A program made the translations under genes and the position numbers. Below, one piece after another: positions 54,883 to 61,765 of a stretch of 64,000 bases of DNA. Below the pieces are notes generated by a model. The model was not told the DNA's origin. It saw nothing but the letters and a program-made list of their open reading frames with translations, and did no database searches. The first letter of the stretch is position 1. The number at the start of each line of letters is the position of its first letter. The DNA comes from Cognatishimia activa. Its GTDB lineage: Bacteria > Pseudomonadota > Alphaproteobacteria > Rhodobacterales > Rhodobacteraceae. The stretch is taken from the NCBI RefSeq assembly GCF_026016445.1, contig NZ_CP096147.1:2144501-2208500 (forward strand). Reading direction: 5' to 3'.

Positions 54883-55457
54883 GCCAAAGCCTCTCTTACA
54901 GATTGACGAAGAACTGGAAGCAGCTCTTCCTCAAACCAGGGATGTTTCTTCAACCATGCCGTATTCCGCCAAGACGGATGTGGCAAGGGGAAGACCGAGG
55001 GCGCATGGTCGCGCCAACCAGCAACGGTCTCCGTAACTTTCCCCGCACCGATGTGCCATTTCTGCGCATATCCGCCGATCAATAATGTCAGGCGCACGGA
55101 ATTTAGCTGTTCCATCGCACTGCCTCGCCATGTCTTGGCACAGATGGCAGGCGGGGGTAGATCGGCTCCCTTGTCGTTATACCCCGGAAAACAAAAGGCC
55201 ATGGGTAATATGGCTAGCTTGGATCGATCGTAGAACACGGTTTCATCAATCCCCATCCATTCGCGCAGGCGATCCCCAGAAGGGTCAGTGAATGGTCGCC
55301 CGCTTTCGTGCACCCGCGCGCCGGGTGCCTGACCGGCAACCAGAATACGCGCGTTGGGTTGAAACCAAACGACTGGGCGAGGTTGATGCGCTGTATGTGT
55401 CTTGGCAAAGCGATCAGCGCATAGCTGGCAACCGGCGATCTCTGTTTGCAGTGTCAT
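54879..55457 (-). CDS. Uracil-DNA glycosylase family protein with Fe-S cysteines
   Basis: A 192-residue UDG-superfamily protein. Motif A reads GQAPGARVHESGRPF and motif B PHPSWRN. Four cysteines are arranged C10-X2-C13 and C-X16-C (in FCFPGYND and AICAKTW), as in family 4/5 enzymes that carry a 4Fe-4S cluster. It should excise uracil or related lesions from DNA. I start at 55457 (MTLQTEIAG), which places the first Cys pair near the N-terminus. It overlaps the sseB-like gene. Confidence 0.82.
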   Translation of the reverse strand: MTLQTEIAGCQLCADRFAKTHTAHQPRPVVWFQPNARILVAGQAPGARVHESGRPFTDPSGDRLREWMGIDETVFYDRSKLAILPMAFCFPGYNDKGADLPPPAICAKTWRGSAMEQLNSVRLTLLIGGYAQKWHIGAGKVTETVAGWRDHAPSVFPLPHPSWRNTAWLKKHPWFEEELLPVLRQSVREALA

Positions 55458-55468
55458 GGCAGGGTGGA

Positions 55469-56107
55469 TTAGACAGCAGCCCGCACGGTCGCGAGTTTGG
55501 CGCCAAACCCGATGAATACCACTCCTGTGATCCCTTTGAGCCAGCGCTGAAATCCTCCACCGCTGGCAATCTTCGTCAGGCGCGTCAACAAGAGCACCAT
55601 CGCGCCAAACCAAATCGCATTGATCAAAGCGTGTACAGTCACCAGCATAAAGGATGTCGCAGCAGTGGTTTCCCCCACGGTAATAAACTGCGGGAAAGCA
55701 GCGATATAGAACATCGAAACCTTTGGATTCAGCGCGTTTGTCAGGAACCCTTCGATAAAAGATCGTCTGAGCGTGCGCTCCCTTTTGGCGGGTTTCGGCG
55801 TTGCCACGTACTGCGCCTTTCGAAAGGCCTCACCAAGGGACCGTATCCCAATCCAGCAAAGGTAGGCAGCCCCTAGGTATTTCACGATGGCAAAGAGAGT
55901 CGCGGATTGCATGAGAAGCAAGGAGAGCCCAAGAATGGAAAAGATGCCGTGCAGATAGAATGCTGCGATGAAGCCGAGAACGTTGGCAAACCCAGCCTGC
56001 CGCCCTGAAGTTGGAACTGTCCGAGCAATCAATACCCCATTTGGTCCGGGCGACATCACCAGTAGCCCTGCAACAATGGCGAAGGTCAGTATCTCTGCAA
56101 TGGTCAT
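55469..56107 (-). CDS. LysE family translocator
   Basis: A 212-residue inner-membrane protein with about six hydrophobic segments and the LysE/RhtB signature SPGPNGVLIARTVPTSGRQAG at residues 20-40. It should export amino acids or homoserine-lactone-like compounds; the substrate is unknown. GAGGAGCGTGCC precedes the ATG. It is on the same strand as and 11 bp upstream of the glycosylase gene, so it may be first of a three-gene transcript. Confidence 0.88.
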   Translation of the reverse strand: MTIAEILTFAIVAGLLVMSPGPNGVLIARTVPTSGRQAGFANVLGFIAAFYLHGIFSILGLSLLLMQSATLFAIVKYLGAAYLCWIGIRSLGEAFRKAQYVATPKPAKRERTLRRSFIEGFLTNALNPKVSMFYIAAFPQFITVGETTAATSFMLVTVHALINAIWFGAMVLLLTRLTKIASGGGFQRWLKGITGVVFIGFGAKLATVRAAV

Positions 56108-56166
56108 GGCACGCTCCTCTTAGATGTTTGCACCCTCCCCCTTTCACCTGTGAAAATCAAATTAAT

Positions 56167-56218
56167 TCGATATTTCGAGAATTATGAAAATAAAACTTGC
56201 AGGGAATCGATATTTCGA
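56167..56218. promoter_or_regulatory. Twin 12-bp operator-like repeats upstream of the ArsR gene
   Basis: TCGATATTTCGA occurs at 56167-56178 and 56207-56218, exactly 40 bp apart (about four helical turns), each followed by AT-rich sequence with ATGAAAAT. Each copy is a partial palindrome (TCGA-N4-TCGA). Position and AT-richness suggest autoregulatory sites of the downstream ArsR-type repressor. Confidence 0.6.
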
Positions 56219-56231
56219 TAATTTTAGAAAT

Positions 56232-56570
56232 ATGAAAATTATGCACCCATCCGATCTGAGTTTGGAAGTTGCGGCTTCTTCCTTTGCCGCCCTTGGTTCC
56301 GAGCAACGCCTTAGTGTTTTGCTGACGCTGGTTCGCGCAGGAGAGCCCGGCCTCAGTATTGGCGAATTGGGAGAGCGCAGCGGTGTCACCGGGTCAACCC
56401 TGACCCATCATATGAAAATACTGACTCAGGCCGGTCTTGTGCGGCAGGAGAAAAAAGGGCGCAGCATCATCTGCGCTGCCATCGCATTTGAAGAAGTGCG
56501 CACCCTCTCTGAATTTTTGCTCAATGAATGCTGCGCAGATTGCGACAATCAGGAACACAACCATGGCTGA
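56232..56570 (+). CDS. ArsR family metalloregulator
   Basis: A 112-residue winged-helix repressor: LGSEQRLSVLLTLV, LGERSGVTGSTLTHHMKILTQAGLV, then RSIICAAIAF. The C-terminal NECCADCDN holds three cysteines that could bind As(III), Sb(III) or another thiophilic metal. It probably represses the overlapping permease gene. The start is uncertain: ATG codons at 56232 and 56241 both lack a Shine-Dalgarno. It overlaps the permease start by 8 bases. Confidence 0.88.
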   Translation: MKIMHPSDLSLEVAASSFAALGSEQRLSVLLTLVRAGEPGLSIGELGERSGVTGSTLTHHMKILTQAGLVRQEKKGRSIICAAIAFEEVRTLSEFLLNECCADCDNQEHNHG

Positions 56571-57597
56571 CATCACTCAATCTCCACGGACGCCGCTTTT
56601 GAAGCGTATAGACAAAGCCTGGCTGGCCTTGGTTTTGATCCTCTTGGGGGTGGCAGTCTTTGATCGTCCGCAATTTGTGCCAACCTTGAGTTTTTCCTTA
56701 GAGGCCCTTGCTGGGACAGCGCCTTTCATCACTTTTGCGGTCCTCGCCATTGCATACCTCAAAGCAACCGGAGCAGAGAACGTTGTGGCGAAGGCCTTTG
56801 CGGGCCGCGAAAGCCGCATGATTATCTTTGCTGCCTTGCTTGGTGGCCTTGCTCCCTTCTGTTCCTGTGAAGTGATCCCTTTCATCGCTGCTCTATTGGC
56901 CGCAGGGACCCCGCTGTCTGCTGTGATGGCCTTTTGGCTGGCCTCCCCTCTGATGGACCCCGCAATGTTTTCGATCACAGCGGGCCAATTGGGTTTTGAC
57001 TTTGCCTTTGCAAAAACATTGGCCGCCATTGGGCTGGGTGTGTTTGGTGGCTTCGTGACCATGTCTCTTGCGAAATCTGCAGTCTTCGCCGACCCGCTAC
57101 GCGAAAAGCCTCAGGTCGGTGGCTGCTGTGGGGTGAAAGCGCCGTTTTCGGAAAAGCCAGTATGGGCATTCTGGAAAGATAACACCCGCAAGATTGTGTT
57201 TCGCGAAACTGGCCTGGACAACGCCGTCTTCCTGCTAAAGTGGCTTTCGCTTGCCTATGTCATCGAAGCTTTGATGATCCACTACGTACCGGCGGAATGG
57301 ATCGCGACCTTCCTTGGTGGCGAGGGGCTGCAACCGATTGCTCTGGGAGCATTGGTTGGTGCGCCTGCATATCTCAATGGCTATGCAGCTGTCCCTCTTG
57401 TTGACGCCCTCTTGCAACAGGGCATGGCTCCGGGTGCGGCGATGAGTTTCATGATCGCAGGTGGCGTCAGCTGTATTCCGGCCGCTATCGCCGTCTGGGC
57501 TCTCGTGAAGCCACGGGTATTTGTCGCATATCTTGGCCTCGCGATGATCGGCAGCTTCTTCGCAGGTGTACTGTGGCAAGCGATTTCACTGGCCTGA
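56563..57597 (+). CDS. Permease of the ArsP/DUF318 family
   Basis: A 344-residue membrane protein with about eight to ten hydrophobic segments of the PF03773-type permease family. It contains a cysteine motif APFCSCEVIPFIAAL in a membrane region and a second VGGCCGVK in the loop. ArsP-type members export trivalent organoarsenicals; the ArsR-type regulator with a thiolate cluster in the same transcript supports a metalloid role. ATG at 56563 follows AGGAACACAACC. Confidence 0.85.
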   Translation: MADITQSPRTPLLKRIDKAWLALVLILLGVAVFDRPQFVPTLSFSLEALAGTAPFITFAVLAIAYLKATGAENVVAKAFAGRESRMIIFAALLGGLAPFCSCEVIPFIAALLAAGTPLSAVMAFWLASPLMDPAMFSITAGQLGFDFAFAKTLAAIGLGVFGGFVTMSLAKSAVFADPLREKPQVGGCCGVKAPFSEKPVWAFWKDNTRKIVFRETGLDNAVFLLKWLSLAYVIEALMIHYVPAEWIATFLGGEGLQPIALGALVGAPAYLNGYAAVPLVDALLQQGMAPGAAMSFMIAGGVSCIPAAIAVWALVKPRVFVAYLGLAMIGSFFAGVLWQAISLA

Positions 57598-57775
57598 TCT
57601 GATCAAATTTCGGCGAAGTCTCAAAAATACAGCACAAAAAGATGCATTTTCTTCAAACCTTTAGCTTATCGCTTACGCGGAACACGCGTCAAAACCGCTC
57701 TAAGCGTGGTCATCCCGTTGTTCAGACCTCATATTTCAGGTATCCAAAATAAAAAATGTTTCCTGGGGAGGACTG

Positions 57776-59035
57776 ATGTACCGCGTTTGGAATTTTCTTA
57801 CCAATTATTCGCTTTTATTGATCATCGGTGCTCTTCTTGCGCTTTTATGGGCCAATACAAACCCTGAAACCTACCACCACTTTGTGGAGTTTGTGATCTG
57901 GGATCATGCACCGATTGGCCACTATCACCACGGCCATCGAACTCTCACGCTTCATTATCTGGTCAACGACATCCTGATGGCACTGTTCTTTGCGATGGCA
58001 GCAAAGGAAGTGTGGGAAGCTGTGATCCTGAAGGACGGCTCACTACGCGGCAAAAAGGCAGCGACTCCTCTGTTTGCGACCGCAGGCGGCATGTTTGGCC
58101 CAATCGGTGTTTACCTTGGTTTGGCCTTTCTGATGGGTTCTGACACCTACAATGCTGTTGCGAATGGTTGGGCGATCCCAACTGCGACAGATATCGCTTT
58201 CTCCTATCTTGTCGGTCGGATCGTGTTTGGCGCGGGCCATCCTGCTGTGCGCTTCCTGCTGTTGCTGGCGATTGCCGATGATGCGGCGGGCCTCATAATT
58301 CTGGCGATCTTCTATCCATCTGGTGATCTTGCGCCTGAATGGCTGTTGGCCTCCTTTGGTGCGGCACTGGCAGTTTACCTGATCTTCAACTGGCTGCCCC
58401 GTAAAATGGACGCCGGCAAACAGGATCGCCCGAACTCGACTTGGGTCCGCAAGAACCTGCACTTCCTGCCCTATGCTGTTGCAGCCTGCATTAGCTGGTA
58501 TGGCTTCATGCGCTCAGGTCTGCACCCTGCGTTGGGTCTGCTGCCAGTTGTGCCTGCGATCCCGCATGCTGACCGCGCGTTTGGCTTTTTCTCCGAAGCG
58601 GAAACGCATCTACATGACCTGCTGAACGTAATTGAACACGCATTGAAGCACCCGGTTGAAGTCATCTTGTTCTTCTTCGGTCTACTGAACGCTGGCGTCG
58701 AATTCAGCGCAATGGGCGATGCGACTTGGCTGGTTCTGGCAGGTCTGATCATCGGCAAACCGATTGGCATCCTGCTCTTTGGCTGGGTGGCGGCTGTACC
58801 GCTGAAACTCGGCATACCAAGGGGTATGCGCATCATAGACCTTGTCGTAATCGGCTTTGTTTCGGCCATTGGCTTTACGGTTTCGCTCTTTGTCGCCTCG
58901 GTGGCCTTCCCCCCTGGCGATGTGCAAGACGCGGCGAAAATGGGGGCACTCTTAAGTTTCGGGGCCGCGATCATATCAATCGTCGCTGGCAAGCTTCTTC
59001 GAGTGCAAAAGGCCGATTTGGCCCCAGCCGAATAA
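57776..59035 (+). CDS. nhaA: Na+/H+ antiporter NhaA
   Basis: A 419-residue antiporter with about 12 helices. The key segments are GWAIPTATDIAFSYLVGRI and LAIADDAAGLI (the twin Asp ion-binding site); PLFATAGGMFGPIGVYL and the C-terminal GFVSAIGFTVSLFV also fit. It exchanges Na+ for H+, useful for a marine cell. ATG at 57776 follows GGGGAGGACTG. A six-codon frame (57756-57776, MFPGED-stop) overlaps the nhaA start as TGATG and contains the ribosome-binding site. A terminator follows. Confidence 0.93.
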   Translation: MYRVWNFLTNYSLLLIIGALLALLWANTNPETYHHFVEFVIWDHAPIGHYHHGHRTLTLHYLVNDILMALFFAMAAKEVWEAVILKDGSLRGKKAATPLFATAGGMFGPIGVYLGLAFLMGSDTYNAVANGWAIPTATDIAFSYLVGRIVFGAGHPAVRFLLLLAIADDAAGLIILAIFYPSGDLAPEWLLASFGAALAVYLIFNWLPRKMDAGKQDRPNSTWVRKNLHFLPYAVAACISWYGFMRSGLHPALGLLPVVPAIPHADRAFGFFSEAETHLHDLLNVIEHALKHPVEVILFFFGLLNAGVEFSAMGDATWLVLAGLIIGKPIGILLFGWVAAVPLKLGIPRGMRIIDLVVIGFVSAIGFTVSLFVASVAFPPGDVQDAAKMGALLSFGAAIISIVAGKLLRVQKADLAPAE

Positions 59036-59057
59036 TCCAGCCTCTAAAACCTTACAG

Positions 59058-59083
59058 AAACCGGTGCATTCGCGCCGGTTTTT
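59058..59083 (+). terminator. Terminator after nhaA
   Basis: AAACCGGTGC (59058-59067) pairs with GCGCCGGTTT (59072-59081) around ATTC, with one T-G wobble, followed by a T-run. Confidence 0.85.
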
Positions 59084-59095
59084 GTCATTTTTTTG

Positions 59096-59145
59096 CCCCA
59101 ATCCGAACGCATATGTTGTCAGGGATTGGGGAAATCCGTCATAAT
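59096..59145 (+). promoter_or_regulatory. Putative kps promoter with flanking inverted repeat
   Basis: TTGTCA (59116-59121) and CATAAT (59140-59145) are spaced 18 bp, a plausible sigma-70-type promoter for kpsT. A perfect 9-bp inverted repeat, CCCCAATCC (59096-59104) and GGATTGGGG (59123-59131), brackets the -35 box and could be an operator. A further ATCTCT/AGAGAT hairpin (59164-59180) lies in the 5' leader. Confidence 0.45.
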
Positions 59146-59240
59146 ACAAACAAAGCGGCGCTGATCTCTTAGCGAGAGATGCATCGTGCAAAGACTTCTC
59201 AGATCATGGGGAGCATTGGCAGAGCAGCCGGAGCACTAGA

Positions 59241-59900
59241 ATGCTCGAGTTTGAAAACGTCAGTAAGTCCTTCTGGACGGGGACGCAGCGCAAGGTCATT
59301 CTTGATCGGGCGTCTTTCCGCGTGGAAGTTGGACAGTCTCTGGGCATTCTGGCCCCAAATGGATCGGGCAAAACCACAATCATCAATATGATGGCAGGCT
59401 TGGAGAAACCTGATGAAGGCGAAATCCGCCGCACCTGCCGGATCTCCTTCCCATTGGGGTTCATGGGCGGCGTGGTTAACAAACACACCGCTGTCGAAAA
59501 CAGCCGCTACATTGCCCGCCTCTACGGGCTTGACCCGGACTATGTCGAAGCCTTCTGCCGTTGGCTCTGTGGTCTGGACGAGTATTTTGATCAGCCCCTC
59601 GGCACCTATTCCTCGGGCATGCGCGCCCGGTTCTCCTTCGCTTTGATGCTGGCGTTGGATTTTGACATCTACCTTGTGGATGAGGGCATGCCGTCTTCCA
59701 CCGATGTTGAGTTCAACCGCAAAGCGGGTGAAGTCTTACGAGAACGCCTGCGCACCACAACAATGATCATCGTGTCCCACCAGCCCAAAACGCTGGAGAA
59801 ATTCGCCCGGTCCGCCGCTGTGCTGGTCAATGGGCAAATGCATATGTTTGACACCTTGGAAGAGGCAAAGCAGCTCTATGACTACCAAACCCAAGGCTAA
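59241..59900 (+). CDS. kpsT: Capsule polysaccharide export ABC ATPase (KpsT/BexA/CtrD type)
   Basis: A 219-residue ATPase of the polysaccharide-export ABC family. Walker A is APNGSGKTT, the signature YSSGMRARFSFAL is typical of KpsT/BexA, and Walker B is DIYLVDEG. The next segment reads MPSSTD where BexA-type proteins usually have a VGD D-loop motif. It should energise capsule export with a KpsM-type permease, which is not encoded nearby. It overlaps kpsE by 23 bases. Confidence 0.86.
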   Translation: MLEFENVSKSFWTGTQRKVILDRASFRVEVGQSLGILAPNGSGKTTIINMMAGLEKPDEGEIRRTCRISFPLGFMGGVVNKHTAVENSRYIARLYGLDPDYVEAFCRWLCGLDEYFDQPLGTYSSGMRARFSFALMLALDFDIYLVDEGMPSSTDVEFNRKAGEVLRERLRTTTMIIVSHQPKTLEKFARSAAVLVNGQMHMFDTLEEAKQLYDYQTQG

Positions 59901-61716
59901 GAAGTTTCGCATCCGTCGCAGCGCCGCGCAGCAATCCGCGGCGGCAGAGGCCATGCACGTTGAGGCAACTACACCAGCTGCGGAACAGGAAGTGGCTGGT
60001 GCGCCGATGCCTGAAACGCAACTAACGGAAGTTGCGACACCCCCAAATGCAGAGCCTCCCCAGCCTGATGCCGAGGTATCTGACCGGGCAGCGCGTCGAC
60101 AGGCGCGCCTCGCACGCTCGGCAGAGCGGCGTGCAAAGACTGCACCCGCTGAAGATAGTCAGCCGCTCCCGACCTCGACCGAAGAGGATATGGGCGGTTT
60201 GGAAATGGCGGCGGCAGCACCTGCTGCAGCCACGCCTCCGCCTTCAACCAGTGGCACAACAGCGCCACCATCTTCAATTCCTGCTGCGGCGAATCCAGAA
60301 CAAGAGATCGCGGCTATCAGACAGGAAGGTCTGACTGGGCGCCAACTGCGCATGGCACGGCGACTCGCCCAGAAACACAATTTGGCAGCAACATCTGACT
60401 ATGACGCTGTTCGGCTACTGCGTCAGCAGGGGCTAGACCCCTTCCGCAGATCAAACATGCTCGACAATGTGGCACCAGAGGGCGGCCCGCCTGCCCCGGT
60501 TGGCACGCCGCAGTTGCCGCAAACTCAGGCAGCGGGCGGCAATACCCTGCCTTCGATGGAAATGGCTTCTCCTGCAGAACGTCGCGTGCGCGAGATTGGC
60601 GATATCCAGAAAGACATTGCCCGTCGCCGCCGTCGCAAGTCACTTCTAATGGTGTCTCGCCTTTTGGCATTTGTGATGCTGCCAACTTTGTTGGCGGGTT
60701 ACTATTACTATGCCGTGGCGACTCCGATGTATTCGACCAAGTCCGAATTCCTGATCATTCAATCCGAACAAGCTGGCGCGGGTGGCGGACTTTTCTCTGG
60801 CTCTCCTTTTGACCAAAAGGACTCTACCTCCACTCAGTCTTTCTTACAGTCGAAAGAGGCGATGCTCCAGCTTGAGGAGGATGTTGGTTTCAAAGCTGTA
60901 TTCTCTGATCCATCCGTTGATCCTTTGCAGCGGCTGGAAGAAAACCCATCCAACGAAGAGGCCTATAAGGTCTACACAAAGTACGTCAAAATTGGCTTTG
61001 ATCCGACGGACGGTGTGATCAGAATGGAGGTTTCCTCTCCTGATCCAGAAGTCAGCACGAATTTCTCTAAAGCCTTGATTGCCTATGCCGAGGAACGTGT
61101 GGATGGACAGTCTCAGCGCAAACGTGAGGACCAGTTGAAAGATGCGCGTCGCTCATTGGAAAAAGCCAAAGAGGATCGCCGCGCTGCACAGCAGGCTCTC
61201 GTTGAATTGCAGGAAACTTCGGTTCTTGACCCGGAAGGCCTGATTGCGAGCCTGCGGCAGCAAATCAGCACATACGAATTGGAACTACAGGAAAACCAGT
61301 TGGAACTTAGCCAGCTCTTGGATAACCCACGCCCGAACCAAGCGCGGGTGAACGGGGTCAAGGGCAGCATCAGAAACCTGCAATCTATTCTGCAAGGGCT
61401 TGAAAGCCGCATGACCGACATTGGGGGAGCTCAATCTTCACTTGCGGGGCAAGCGGCCGCCATTCAGATTGCACAGGCTGACCTCGTCACTGCAGATTTG
61501 ATCCTCCAAGCTGCGCTGCAGACGCTGAACCAAACAGAGCTAGAAGCATCAAGACAAGTGCGTTATCTGACCACTTCAGTGCAGCCCGTATCGTCTCAGG
61601 ATCCAAGCTATCCACGCGCCTTTGAGAACACGATTCTGAGCTTCCTGATTTTTTCAGGCATCTACCTGATGCTCTCGCTGACCGGATCAATTTTGAGAGA
61701 ACAGGTTTCGGGTTAA
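59878..61716 (+). CDS. kpsE: Capsule polysaccharide export inner-membrane protein (KpsE/BexC/CtrB type)
   Basis: A 612-residue protein. Residues 1 to about 255 are Ala/Pro/Glu/Arg-rich and low-complexity, likely a disordered cytoplasmic tail much longer than in E. coli KpsE (382 aa). A membrane helix (about 261-281, LLAFVMLPTLLAGYYYY) leads to a periplasmic domain with a coiled coil (about 405-500, RRSLEKAKEDRRAAQQALVE) and a second helix near 583-605 precedes the short C-terminus. This is the polysaccharide co-polymerase (PCP-3) layout, connecting the ABC exporter to the outer-membrane channel. Confidence 0.86.
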   Translation: MTTKPKAKKFRIRRSAAQQSAAAEAMHVEATTPAAEQEVAGAPMPETQLTEVATPPNAEPPQPDAEVSDRAARRQARLARSAERRAKTAPAEDSQPLPTSTEEDMGGLEMAAAAPAAATPPPSTSGTTAPPSSIPAAANPEQEIAAIRQEGLTGRQLRMARRLAQKHNLAATSDYDAVRLLRQQGLDPFRRSNMLDNVAPEGGPPAPVGTPQLPQTQAAGGNTLPSMEMASPAERRVREIGDIQKDIARRRRRKSLLMVSRLLAFVMLPTLLAGYYYYAVATPMYSTKSEFLIIQSEQAGAGGGLFSGSPFDQKDSTSTQSFLQSKEAMLQLEEDVGFKAVFSDPSVDPLQRLEENPSNEEAYKVYTKYVKIGFDPTDGVIRMEVSSPDPEVSTNFSKALIAYAEERVDGQSQRKREDQLKDARRSLEKAKEDRRAAQQALVELQETSVLDPEGLIASLRQQISTYELELQENQLELSQLLDNPRPNQARVNGVKGSIRNLQSILQGLESRMTDIGGAQSSLAGQAAAIQIAQADLVTADLILQAALQTLNQTELEASRQVRYLTTSVQPVSSQDPSYPRAFENTILSFLIFSGIYLMLSLTGSILREQVSG

Positions 61717-61739
61717 CAATCGAAAACTAGAATGAGTAA

Positions 61740-61762
61740 GGGGCGCCTTAGGCGCCCCTTTT
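61740..61762 (+). terminator. Terminator after kpsE
   Basis: GGGGCGCC (61740-61747) pairs with GGCGCCCC (61751-61758) around TTA, followed by TTTT; it also faces the convergent peptidase gene. Confidence 0.9.
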
Positions 61763-61765
61763 CGT

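Noticed and set aside
56232..57597. Naming the ArsR/permease pair an arsenite resistance operon
   Set aside because: No arsB, acr3 or arsC is present; the inducer and substrate are unproven.
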